Shown piece after piece: positions 21,178 to 31,650 of a stretch of 64,000 nt of DNA. Position numbers and translations under genes: made by a program. The stretch's first letter is position 1, and every line of letters starts with the position of its first letter. The DNA comes from Phoma sp. XZ068. Its lineage: Eukaryota > Ascomycota > Dothideomycetes > Pleosporales > Didymellaceae. The DNA lies in NCBI GenBank assembly GCA_004835665.1, contig RBKR01000001.1:1116001-1180000 (forward strand). The letters are read 5' to 3'. The notes under the pieces were generated by a model, which made no database searches, was not told where the DNA came from, and saw nothing but the letters and a program-made list of their open reading frames with translations.

Positions 21178-23153
21178 TCAAGTAACCGACATGAACAGGC
21201 CCAGTGGTGGTGATGTCATTTGAAAGAAGTCCATGGCAAGACCTCCATATGATTCGACTTGATACGCAACCTTCTGACCCGCCGCGCAAGGAACGCTTGC
21301 GATGTGGTATTGGTTGGCAGGCTCGATTGATGGCACCCGTCCCACCAAATTCGAACTACCGACATTGGTTGCGCTGAAATCCGACAAAGCAGCGTGTTGA
21401 CCTACACTAGATACGGTGATGCCTCCGGGTGAGCGAATCTTGACGGGCGACAAATCAGGCCAGGGAAAAGCCGCTGGCATGTAAAAAGCGAGATTGCAAG
21501 TTCTGCCTTTATATCCGGGCTGAACATCAAAGACGAAAACAGTCGACATGGTTGGCGATAGTCGAGCGACGTAGCCATTGCCGATGACTTTGGATGGATC
21601 GGACTTGTCGATGGGTACAATCAGATTTGGAGCTTCAAAAGGACCCTGGAGACTAAAAGGTGTATTGTTGGCTCTGGGAAGGGATTCAATTGTCAAAGGA
21701 GATCCAAACGTGGGTGTTGAGGACGTTCGTGCAGTCGATGATGGTGTGTCCGATGTAGTCAAAGTAGGAATAGCGATGATAGGTTTAGCTGTCGAAGACG
21801 AGGCTTTTACTATTGATGCATTAGTATAGTGTGCGGATGGTCAACAACGGTGATACTACTCGGCCAGTTGAAACCTCCCAAGCTGCTTTTGCTACTTGCT
21901 GTGCCCATGCTGCTCTTGGTGCTTGCTGCGCCCAGGCTGCTGCTGCTAGTTGTCGTCGGCAGTGACAAAGTTCGCTTCACATTGACATTAACCCGCGCAG
22001 TCCAACCTGAGGGCTTTGCAACCCAGGTTGTAGAACGAACGGGCAGATGTTTGGAAAGGGAACATTTGCAACATGATGACGCAACAGGCAAGGAGTAGGA
22101 GAGTACAGAAGCAACAAAAGACAGATTGGCGAGGACAAAAAAGAGCAGGGGCGACAAGACAGCCGAAATTATGAAAATGGGAATGTAGCTTACGTTCTTG
22201 GCCGCAGCAGGGCACGATAGATCGAACAGGGGGGAGACCTGGGCAAGATCACCTCCTGGCTTGATGCCAAAGGAAGGGCTGGGGTTGCCCCACTGAACAT
22301 CTTGCAGGAGGTAGTAGTAGAGGTTGACGTTATCGTTGACCAGCTTGCAGGTGACATCCTCCCAGTAGACGCGGGCGTTGTCAGCGCTGGGGACAGCCTG
22401 CCCGACGGTCTCGCCGCTAACGGGCCATCCGGTCTCAGTCACCCAGACGGGCTTGCCCTTGGTGGCGGCAACAGTCTGGTTGTAGGCGTCAAAGAAGAGG
22501 TCGCCACCAGCGCCAACGCTGTTGGCAAAGGCACCCTGGAAGTACGGATACGCGTCCATGCCGATCCAGTCAAGGCTCTCAATGACAGCGTTGTTGCTGG
22601 CATTGACATAGACCTGCCATGTGTCGACGTGACCGAGCTTGGCGCCAGAGAGGCTTGTTCCGGCGATAGCAGCGCGAGTCTGCTTGATGTAGTTGACGAG
22701 GACGTCAGGCTGAGTTCCGGGATTGCCTCCAGCACCATCCGCAGTGATACGGTAGAGATCCTCAGATCCAACGGAGATACCGACAACCAAGTCAGTAAAA
22801 GCAGTGCCGTACTGGGCGATAGCCGACTTTAGCGCAGCGATCTCGTTGTTGAAAGACTCCTGGCCAGCGGATGCCCATAGCCCCAGAAGGAGGGTGGTCT
22901 TAGTGTTGATAGCAGCCTGGATTGCCTCGATAACCGTATTTTGGGTTCCGTGCTGAATCATGGTGTAAAGGCGAGCGCTTGTCCAACCGTCGGTGCCAGG
23001 CAGGTTCTTTGCGGCGTTGAACTCATACTCGAAGTCGACTAAAGTCTTCGCAGCATCGTTATTGAACTGGGCACCGTAGTTGAAACCCTTGATAGCCGCG
23101 TTGGCAGTGGACAGCAGCGCCGCTGAGGCGAGGACGGTAGGTGCGAAGCGCAT
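21178..23153 (-). CDS. Secreted GH17 beta-1,3-glucanase with But2-type C-terminal domain
   Basis: Cell-wall-associated glycoside hydrolase. Exon 1 (22194-23153) encodes a signal peptide (about 1-19) and a GH17 catalytic domain: FNYGAQF start, acid/base Glu131 in VGSEDLYR, nucleophile Glu240 in VWVTETGWP, and the end at DLSCPAAAKN, followed by a consensus GTAAGC donor. My model continues through a Ser/Thr-rich linker exon (about 21857-21974) and a last exon (21178-21809), 569 residues in all. The last intron has a good branch/acceptor (CTAATGCATCAATAG); the acceptor of the first intron is uncertain. The last exon resembles the C-terminal domain of fungal But2-like secreted proteins: STVFVFDVQPGYKGRTCNLAFYMP ... 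IASVPCAAGQKVAYQVE ... PPLGLFMSV. No GPI signal is seen. The alternative is two genes, but no promoter-sized gap separates the parts. Confidence 0.78.
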
Positions 23154-24540
23154 TATAACAGTAAAGAATAAGGTCTAAGGACTTATAAAATAATAAAGTA
23201 GGTATGAAAGAAGAAACCCAGAATGTGTAGGAAGGGCTGACTTGGTGAGTGCAAGATGAAAAGAGCGAGGAATGAGTTGAGTAAATACTCAAGTGATCCA
23301 TGACAGTGACAGCAAGGGTCGTGCACGGGCTAATTGTTCATCGAGAAAGAAGCACTTGCGGATCGGCAGGGCAAGAGCTTCCGCATCTCCCGTGCTTTCT
23401 TTCACTCAGCCATGCTATGCATACAGTGAAACCAGGACTCTGGGCATTGAAAGAGTAACAACGCAGACTCAACTGCGCTATGGGATTCTGATTGATGCTC
23501 ATTCCGTCTGTGTACAATCCCTCCACGCTGTTGTACAGACAAGCTATTGCATATGATAAGCTTCTTCTACGGCCTCGGTTTGGCTAGTCATGGCCGTTGT
23601 GGAGAGCCTACTCTCAACGGTTCTAGAAGGCGACGTCAATCCTTGTGCTGGTGTGCCGAGTTAAAAATAGCGTCCTAGCTCCGACAACGAGATTGACATC
23701 TGGGGACAGATCCATAAACAATTTGTTGTGGTACTTCAATGTACAAATCAATGGGTTTGTGCATCCATCTTGTTTGTATATCTCTTGCAAAAGGAGAAAG
23801 GAGAGCAGCGCACAAGTGCCGTGGAAGAGGTTCGCGAGTATTGACAAATGTCTCCACCACAGAGGTCGCCGAAAGAAAATTGACCCAGAAAGGGCTCAAC
23901 GTGGGTCGAATGAGATCACAGAAAGTCAAAACTACGTGCAAGTCTCGTGCGAATCCGGGGTGAGGCGGGTATGCTGTACTGCCTTACATCCTGCACTGTA
24001 GAGCTTCTACGGTACCTAGGTAATACCGCATGCGACCAGGCGACGTGAATGCCTTCGGATTGTGAATATCACGAGAGTGAGGCCCACGCCGCACAAATTG
24101 CTCGCCGCCGCTGGTGCCAGGGATGGGGCTCGGAATGATGACGTGGATAGCGCACTGGTCCGAATTCAGGGGAGTCGGTTCATGCACCAGGCAACGGCCC
24201 GGCGTGGCAGTGCGTGGCACTGACGTGGGTCATCTACGCGGGCCCGAGAGATTGGATAAGAGACATCCGATAACATCATGATGGACGAAGTCTGAAAGGA
24301 AACATGGTTCGACAGGCGTTCTGAAGCGCTCTCCGTTGCTGCCGAAGCGTAAAAGGTCTAACCGTGCCGAACAAACCCCGAGGTCGAGGTCTAGTCCGAT
24401 TTGGGATGACTCAATCGAAACTGTGCTTTTGGATGCCTTCAGTTATTGCAAAGAGTGGTTGTTCTTCTGGATCTTCACAAACATTCTGAACGTTGAGCTT
24501 TCCTCAGCCTTCGTTGTCGCATTGTTGTGCTTGAGTGACT
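23154..24540. other. intergenic between GH17 and DUF1907 genes
   Basis: The left end holds the GH17 promoter, with an AT-rich TTATAAAATAA string about 30 bp upstream of its start. The rest shows only short conflicting open frames and no repeat or RNA gene I can support. Confidence 0.5.
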
Positions 24541-25452
24541 TCAAGGTCTGTCGATCCTGTATAGGACCTCTGCAACATTGAACCAGGCCTCATACTGGAC
24601 CTCCTCCGGCGTAGTATCATAATGGTAGTGCCCTCCTTCGCCACGACTTGAAAAACAATGTGTATGCTCAATCCTCAGGTCCAGGCTCGGGTCATGCGAA
24701 TGCAACACGCTCAAACACACCAAGGGTGCTTCCATCTCATAAAACTGCAACCACTCCTGCTTCTGCTCATCTGTGATCAAAGGAGTGGGCGAGAAGTCGG
24801 GCATAACATGCAGCTTCGCTTTTCCTTTCGAGATGAGGAACACGCCCCCAAGAGATATTGTCCGCGTGCCGTAGTGATCTTGTAAAGCCTTGCGGATCGC
24901 TTCGGTGAAATTAATGGTACCTGTCCTGGACGATGCTGTGATGTGCAGGACATTGCCAGGAAGCCCTGAACTTCCGAATAGGTTTGCCATCAGCGCACAA
25001 TCGTGGGAAGGGAGCTTCTCACACAGTGCACTGCCATCTTTTTTGACTTTCGCAAAGTGTGTCTCATTATGGACCTCCCCAGTCTCCCACCGTAGATTCG
25101 GCATCAACTCTGAGTTCATCCCAACGACATGGAAAGGCCCTGCCGCAGCACCTAGCAATGCACCTTGATCATCTGGTATCTCCATGAGCTTTGCAATGTT
25201 GAGCAGGTCGTATTTCTTGGAGAAGTCTGGCGTGGGTGCAAGGTTGGGCTGCCCGCCTACGTCGGCGATGCGAGGAGATCCGCATAGACCAGCAAAGGCT
25301 AGGTTGTAAGGTGTTTGTTGAAGATCTGGACATTGTTCGATTGATACTGATGATGATTTGAAGTTGTGTGCCAATCCGGTTCTAATGACTTTGGAGAGCT
25401 CGTCAATGGGTGGGGGTTCAAGGTCGACTCTTTGAACGGGTAGTTCTGACAT
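24541..25452 (-). CDS. DUF1907 ester-hydrolase-like zinc protein (C11orf54 family)
   Basis: Single exon, 303 residues from the chosen start (MSELPVQRVDLEPP). Homologue of human C11orf54/PTD012, a zinc-containing fold reported to have ester-hydrolase activity. The C-terminal metal site is intact: His-Thr-His in IEHTHCFSSRGEGGHYHYDTTPEE, with the third His twelve residues later, the same spacing as in the human protein. Other family blocks are GLCGSPRIADVGGQPNL, MPDFSPTPL and the closing VAEVLYRIDRP. An in-frame ATG at 25557 would add 35 residues that do not look conserved. The physiological substrate is unknown. Strand and spacing do not tie it to its neighbours. Confidence 0.92.
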   Translation of the reverse strand: MSELPVQRVDLEPPPIDELSKVIRTGLAHNFKSSSVSIEQCPDLQQTPYNLAFAGLCGSPRIADVGGQPNLAPTPDFSKKYDLLNIAKLMEIPDDQGALLGAAAGPFHVVGMNSELMPNLRWETGEVHNETHFAKVKKDGSALCEKLPSHDCALMANLFGSSGLPGNVLHITASSRTGTINFTEAIRKALQDHYGTRTISLGGVFLISKGKAKLHVMPDFSPTPLITDEQKQEWLQFYEMEAPLVCLSVLHSHDPSLDLRIEHTHCFSSRGEGGHYHYDTTPEEVQYEAWFNVAEVLYRIDRP

Positions 25453-25724
25453 GACTGTCACGCTGTTATGGTATATAAGCCGAGTGTTGATGTTGAGATC
25501 ATTTATTTGCGGCTGATTTCGCTGCGAAGTATGGAGTGTGCAACGACTCCCTGTCAAGATGAGGAAGTGGGGGTCGTCCGGATGTTCTTCCGAGGTCCCA
25601 ACTAGTCACATAAACTTCAATTTGAGATGTAAAGCGAAAATAATCTCATCATTCACTATTTCTAAACAATTCTAGGCTGTCATCGAAGTCGTAGCTCATC
25701 ATTCGTAGGTTCTCGTTTCCTGCA

Positions 25725-27867
25725 TCAGACCATGTCTCCACCATCCTTCCTGCGCCTAGCATGCTCCTCCTTCTCGTCCTTGCTGACACAGTCTGTGATT
25801 GAAGGGCTGGGCACCTTGATAAGAGGAATGCCCCATCTTCCTTTGCTGCTGAAGTTGGTCGCTGGTAGTTCGACCGCGCTGGTCACTATGTTTGATCTAT
25901 CCGCTTCAGCCCTGATAGCCCCATCCGTAGCTTCATGCATGTAGCCTTCCCCAGTCATCTCGTAGACTTGCTTCTCGTTGGGTGAAAGCTCAAACTTAGA
26001 TTTTTCTTCAACTTCGAAGCAGGACTCAGCTGTATTGATTGAACTGTCGTTTTCTGCAGCCTTGTTACGCCGCTTGAGCATGAAGCAGAGCAGCCAGGTA
26101 AAACAGGCGATAGCAAAGATGCCAACGACAGTGACACTGGAGATAATCGCTGTGCGGGTCTTCGAGCTAAGTGTTGAAGTATTCTTCGTGACTGCGGGAG
26201 AGACCTCTAGAGTCCCATTCAGGTTTGAGTAGATCCTGGAAGTACGCATGACAGTGCCGAAGTTTTCAGACGCCCATCCGTGGACTGGCTCCCTTAAGGT
26301 GGCGTTCCCTTGTGCTGTACCACCCAGCTTGTCAACTAAGCTTTTGCTAAGCCCATACGACTTGTAATCCGCGGAGTAGACGCTTCCCCACGTCATCGAG
26401 GTAAGATCCATGATACCCACAGACTCAGCTTCCCAGTCACACGTATCTGTGATGTTGCCGTGTTGTGTGCTTCCTCCGATAGTGAGAAGCTGATGACCTG
26501 TGGCAAGGTGGCAAGTATGGCCATAACGAGGTGATTCCCCTTCAAACATTTTGATCCAAGTAAAGGACGGCAATGAAAGGACATACATGTCGTCGTAGTA
26601 CTTGGTGTTGTTGCTTGTTGGGTCCCGGCCTCCATACACAAAGATATTGTGCGACGAGTTGTCAGGGGCCGAAGCTAGCACAGTGCAAGAGTCGATGCGT
26701 GCTGGAGGGATATCGCCGGAAGTAGCTTGCGTATACCAGGTGCCATTACTCGTCGTGGAACTGTACGATGCTAGATCGAAGACCTCAACGTCATCAAAAC
26801 TCAGCAACCGCCCCGGGCTTTGCGATGTGACAGGCTGAAGTCCGTCAAAAACTTGGCCGCCTATTGCTACGAGCAGCCCACTGTTTCCGATGCCTGGGAT
26901 GTATTGTAGGCTGCCACCAAGGCGAGGTTGCGGATCTTTCATACTAGCTGTCGAGATGTTCTTGGATGTGTGTTGTACTAAATCTATCACAATCATACCA
27001 TTCAGCAGAGTCTGGACGTCGCCAGAGTCCTTCGCGCCTATGTTTGTACCATTGTCTGTTCGACCATGGAGATAGAACGCCAATCCTTGATCAGGGGCTT
27101 CTGCCGAGGATCCATGGCTTGGAGTGATCAGAGTGCCGATGTCGAACTGATTCCAGGTGTTCGTTTCATTGTTGAATGACCAAAGTGGGTAGATATTACT
27201 CTGGTCATGATATGCCGTTGGGTTGACAGTGTTGAGGAAGGTCTCGTTACCTCTAAAGATAGTTCCGCCATAAGTCCAAATGTCAGGACTGCTGTAAGGA
27301 CCGTGAAATAAAGATCCGGAGACCATGGCCTGTCGGACACTCGCACCTGTTTTGGGGTTGGGTGTGGTTTCGAAGGCAAGCCAAGAGATGTTTTTCTGCC
27401 AGTCCCATGGTTGACCTAGGTCGAGTTGTAGCATGAAAGGATCTGGTCTGGTTAGGAATGATCATCAACACATGTGCCACTGGAGCGCCTAGATTGATCA
27501 TGGGACACTTCTGGACTGCGGGTACCTACTGTAGCCAAGGGTGTTGTTTCTTGATGATGTGTCGAGGCCCGGCACATTGAACTATGAGCAGAGACTACGT
27601 CAGTGACAGGAAAAGAGAAGCTGTTCTAGTCGATGCATACCGTTTGCACGCCTCCATAAAGGTACAAAATATCATTCTTGACGACGGCTGTCCAGGTCAG
27701 TACTGAGCTTCTGTAAGCGGATGTGTACACCTACATTGGTGATACCAGCGCGAGCAGAAATATGTGATGACATCTTGTGGCTTCCATACTGCTGGTAATT
27801 GAGCGTTTGAAAGCCCTACCAGCATTTGCATGGCCAGGAGTTTCATGAAGATCTTCCGTGTGATCAT
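25725..27867 (-). CDS. Kelch-repeat single-pass surface protein
   Basis: Four exons: 27735-27867, 27641-27687, 27530-27581 and 25725-27442; introns of 47, 59 and 87 nt; 649 residues. It has a signal peptide (MITRKIFMKLLAMQMLVGLSNA), then an extracellular part with Kelch-like repeats (DILYLYGG, LLVAIGGQVFDG, HNIFVYGGRDPTS, HQLLTIGGSTQ) and many N-glycosylation sequons. One membrane helix follows at about residues 525-550 (TAIISSVTVVGIFAIACFTWLL), a basic stop-transfer KRRNK, and a roughly 110-residue acidic/Ser-rich cytoplasmic tail. The splice model restores RWYHQSVVKNDILYLYGG and GYNPFMLQLDL, matching this fungal family. Fungal members are large and uncharacterised; a cell-surface sensor or adhesion role is a guess. 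An alternative start would be the internal Met at residue 8. Confidence 0.9.
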
Positions 27868-29251
27868 CTTGAGCTTGAGCCTGGCAGCGTTTCTCAAGTG
27901 TTACAATGTCAAGTTGAGTTCGACTGGAGAATAAGGAATTATGTTCTGTGCATGGTGGGGTAATCGCTGTATCGATGCTAAGCAATATGGCCATGGAAGG
28001 TCCAGCCTACAAACGCGGACTCATGTTTGTGGGCCATCGGCATCGTACCGAGGCCGTCCCAGGGTATATCCAGTAGTTCATTTTTGAGGCGCAAAATAGA
28101 CTATATGCCACAATCGCGCCGTGGCATGTTCCAAAGAAACCAGCATTCGGGATTGGTCGTATAGGTTCAAGGGAGATCCTTCCAGCCTATTGCATTGGGT
28201 AATACCAATCGCGGCTTCACGGAGCTATGCTAGTGACGACCGTTTAGGCTTGCTTGTCAGGCTACTGCTGCGTTTGTACGCTAGCTGTGGGTTTGCGTGC
28301 TTACTCACCACGCTAGATCCTGCCTGAGAGCGAGTTCCTCCATACCAAAAGCCACGTCTGGATTCAGTATTTACGGTGTGTTAGACGATCTCATCGCTGG
28401 TGCGTTTTGATCGTTACGCGTACTGCAAAACGATGGCTTCAATCGCGGGAGCAAGGTGTTGCAGATTTATATTCTCCATGGTTGTTGTCGCGATAGTGTG
28501 CAAGGAAGAACATGGGTTAACCGATTTCGCTGTCGTCTGCCGCTCGGCTAGCAGCCCGACTGCAAGGATCCTGGATGAGTGTGGTCTTCCTCCGATATCT
28601 GCAAAGATAAACCAGTCGCAAAACCTACTGCTCTTGTTTAGTAGCTGGACTATAGCTTCGCGGGTGCATGGAGGAGATATCAGTCTAAACTTACAGGCAG
28701 GTCGACAATTAGTAAGGTCCATAATGACAGTGGATATGATGGAAGGACTGGCAGATGTATCCAACGAGAGGTCTCCTTGTTTGAGGTCACGTAGGGCGGC
28801 ATTGAACTCTATATAAATTGTCGGATTCCGAGATGAGCTTCAGTAAGCATATACGTCAGAAGCTAATGAGTAAAAGTTCAGGCATTAAAGCTCAGTAAGC
28901 TACTGTGGGTCTGAACTTTCCCATATGTGACAGGAGCAGCATTAAGTGCGGATACCAGATGCTGTTGTTTGATTCAAGAAGCTCTTAGTTTGAGATTCAA
29001 GAGGTTTCGAAAGTGATTCTTGAGGTAGAGGTGACAGGTTCAACGATTGACCTCATCTCGAGCTAGTGAGTGGCTTGGCGTTCAAGCTCCCCAGCCAGGC
29101 ACACATGCACCGCGTCAACTCCGACAAACATAACATTGCCACCTCCCACCTCAACCACCGCACGAGTTCTCGCAGCTACGGACATACTGCCTGTTAACAA
29201 TCCAACTCTCGCCTTCATCACCGATTTCGTATCCTCAGAAATACTGCCAAC
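27868..29251. other. divergent intergenic, Kelch gene / alpha5
   Basis: About 1.4 kb with no supported gene. Frames of 116-138 codons lie opposite each other around 28400-28816 without domain or splice evidence. The right end is the alpha5 promoter, with an ATTGCCACC string at 29135-29143 and a C/A-rich leader. Confidence 0.5.
29135..29143 (-). promoter_or_regulatory. Near-match to the proteasome control element
   Basis: ATTGCCACC is the complement of GGTGGCAAT, one base from the yeast PACE (GGTGGCAAA) bound by Rpn4. It lies about 110 bp before the alpha5 start. I did not find the same string before rpn8 or alpha6, so a chance match is quite possible. Confidence 0.25.
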
Positions 29252-30262
29252 ATGGTATGCTCTCCACTGAGCCCCGCCGAAGCTCTAACTTCTGCTAACT
29301 ACCACAGTTCATAGCACGCAGCGAGTATGGTAAGTGGCTATTGTACCTTCAGACATGATGATCATTTGCTAACTATGCGCCTTAGATCGTGGCATCAAGT
29401 TCGTGACCCCACCGCCTCCCGCTCCAGAATCTCCAGCTTACGTCGACACAGCACCTTCTCGCCTGAAGGCCGTCTCTTCCAGGTCGAATACTCCCTAGAA
29501 GCCATCAAGCTCGGTTCAACAGCGATAGGTGTACGTAGCACCCTGTTCGATACATACGCCATCAGACACACGCTTACGGGCAACAGGTAGCAACAGGTGA
29601 AGGTGTGATCCTCGGTGTCGAGAAGCGCGTCACATCCACTCTCCTTGAGACCAGCTCAGTTGAGAAGATTGTCGAGATCGACCGCCACATTGGATGCGCC
29701 ATGTCTGGACTGCAAGCCGATGCGCGCAGTATGATCGAACACGCACGAGTCGAGAGCCAGAACCACGCCTTCAACTATGCCGAGCCCTTGAGGGTAGAGA
29801 GCTGCACGCAGGCGATATGCGATTTGGCGCTGCGATTTGGTGAGGGTGCCGATGGCGAGGAGAGCATCATGTCGAGACCGTTCGGTGTAGCGCTGCTGAT
29901 CGCTGGATACGATGAGGACGGCCCCAGTCTGTACGTCATACTACACCTTACCATACTGGAGAAGAGATTGTCTAACGAACGACAGTTACCACGCTGAGCC
30001 CTCAGGCACATTCTACCGCTACGACGCCAAGGCGATTGGCTCCGGATCCGAAGGTGCACAGGCCGAGCTGCAGAACGAGTTCCACAAGTCGCTCACTCTA
30101 CCGGAAGCCGAGGTCCTCGTCCTCAAGACGCTGAAGCAGGTCATGGAGGAGAAGCTGGACAGCAAGAACGTGCAGCTCGCGAGCGTGACCAAGGACAAGG
30201 GTTTCCGGATCTACACTGATCAGGAGATGGAGGAGGTTGTTGGAAGGTTGCCCACAAACTAG
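29252..30262 (+). CDS. pup2: 20S proteasome subunit alpha5 (Pup2)
   Basis: Structural alpha-ring subunit of the 20S core. Six exons: 29252-29254, 29308-29329, 29386-29398, 29452-29530, 29587-29930 and 29986-30262; introns of 53-56 nt; 245 residues. The first exon holds only the ATG codon. Splicing of the first four exons produces MFIARSEYDRGINTFSPEGR, then LFQVEYSLEAIKLGSTAIGVATGEGV, the standard N-terminal H0 helix and YSLEAI signature of alpha5 (alpha-ring proteins carry this S/N-P-x-G-R-x-x-Q-V-E-Y motif). The C-terminus is the usual acidic helix ending DQEMEEVVGRLPTN. There are no catalytic residues, as expected for an alpha subunit. All intron phases agree. Confidence 0.96.
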
Positions 30263-30534
30263 ATGATGAGGGCACACGGATAGGATGAGCAAATAGAGCA
30301 TGTTAGAGCATCCAAGCGCTACATCATGATCACGACAGAGAAATGAAGCAATGCCACAATATCACGCTATATGTGACATAACGTCTTGTCAACATCACCA
30401 TCACAATTCCAGCAGAAACAGTGAACATAAAAAAGGTCTATTCCACACTTGTAGCCGCTAATGTACAGCAAGCCAGGCCAGTCCAACGCTAAAGCGATGC
30501 CTCCTATAGTACACCTCTCTACCAAGCAAAGCAT

Positions 30535-31254
30535 CTAGAAAGGGTTGTCCTCAGGCGCAATCTCCTTCTTGAAGAAAGAACCCAGAGGAGTCTTCATCAT
30601 GATGTCGTCGCGAACCTTGGGGACCTCGGCGAAGAAGAACAGGGCGAAGAAACCGGCGACGCCGCCGAAACCGCCAGCGAGGACACCGCTGCGTTGTGTA
30701 AGTATAGAATTTGGAGAGAGGATGGGTGGTAGGGTGGACGTACGCCTTGATCAGGTGGCGGGCGGTGATGCCGTGGAAGTTGCGCTGGATGGTGTACCTG
30801 GGGTTGACGTTAGTTGGTTGTCCCAGGTGTATGTTGCGTCGTTCTCGAGGTCCTCCTCCATCGTGGCAATCCAATCTTTCTTATGAAGGCGAGGAGCGGC
30901 AGCAGCAGTCTTGTCGTGCGGGTCGATACATCACTGGCAATTGAGCCATTCCTCCTCGTTCTTGGTGTTGCCGCCCCGTAGCCTGTCCTTCCTTTGTCTT
31001 CCCACACCCCCCAAAACCCATCTATATCCCCCGTAAACGAAAGCGGTATACGTACTGAGGACCGAAAGGACTCCTGTAGGCCTTGTACGGGCTGCGCTGG
31101 CTCTGTTCCCGAATCAGCTGTTGTCCTTCTAACATCCTCTCTTCTCCTCCACGGCGCCACGGAGGGGCCAATGGCTGAACAAAGTATCCGGGGAGCTTAC
31201 GGAAGCCGCGATTGTCTTGCCGTAGTGAGGCGGGGTGGGTGCGGGGGCGGACAT
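30535..31254 (-). CDS. qcr10: Ubiquinol-cytochrome c reductase subunit 10 (Qcr10)
   Basis: Small single-helix accessory subunit of respiratory complex III in the mitochondrial inner membrane. Four exons: 31201-31254, 31056-31102, 30744-30797 and 30535-30688; introns of 98, 258 and 55 nt; 102 residues. The N-terminus MSAPAPTPPHYGKTIAAS is followed by SPYKAYRSPFGPQYTI. One membrane helix (about 58-79, GGFGGVAGFFALFFF) leads into FAEVPKVRDDIMMKTPLGSFF and the closing EIAPEDNPF; compare the yeast WPKFQDTLYKKIPLLG...PPEDKP end. The 258-nt second intron is long for this window. I first considered a cytochrome oxidase subunit, but the C-terminal motif fits Qcr10 better. Confidence 0.85.
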
Positions 31255-31650
31255 CGTTGCGGGTGTGGATTGCGATGGGTGACGATACCGGCGGATGTGC
31301 GAGAAGTTGAGAACCTGGGCTGAGGTTGCCAAGGCGGGCGTGGGTGGGCCAATGAGAGGGGGTGGGATTTTGCGGGACGATGGTCAGCGTGCATCGCTCC
31401 GCATCACAACATCAATGCAATGCTTTGTTTGGTATAAGATTGCAAGTATGTGTAGTTTTCGTTCTCTATATTTGGGTATCTAATGCTCATGGTGTCTGCT
31501 CGCAATCGTAGACTCATCTTTCTACCTTCAACTTTACCGACTCCTTTACTGCCTCGTTTCTAATAGTAGAGCGTCAAAGGTAATGATCAAACAACTAACA
31601 AACTAAACGCCAGCGCTCCAAACATATGCATGAGACCGAGATATCGAAAC
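31255..31650. other. intergenic, qcr10 promoter / MFS 3' end
   Basis: Both genes run on the minus strand. The left part is the 3' region of the MFS gene start-distal neighbour and the right part is the upstream region of qcr10's neighbour; specifically, 31255 upward is the qcr10 promoter and 31650 downward the MFS 3' untranslated region. No gene seen. Confidence 0.45.

Noticed and set aside
21975..22193. Hydrophobic read-through after the GH17 domain that could be a membrane helix
   Set aside because: It starts with a consensus GTAAGC donor, is T-rich like an intron, and leads into Ser-rich sequence in the same frame. An intron is the better reading.
22302..22832. 176-codon frame opposite the GH17 domain
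   Set aside because: It is an antisense shadow of a well-supported catalytic domain, with no domain of its own and no splice signals.
25472..25479. TATATAAG just upstream of the DUF1907 start
   Set aside because: It is only about 20 bp from the chosen ATG, too close to act as a TATA box for that start unless translation starts elsewhere.
28400..28816. Overlapping 138- and 116-codon frames on opposite strands
   Set aside because: Neither has a recognised domain, convincing start context or introns. They may be chance or relics, but I cannot support a gene.
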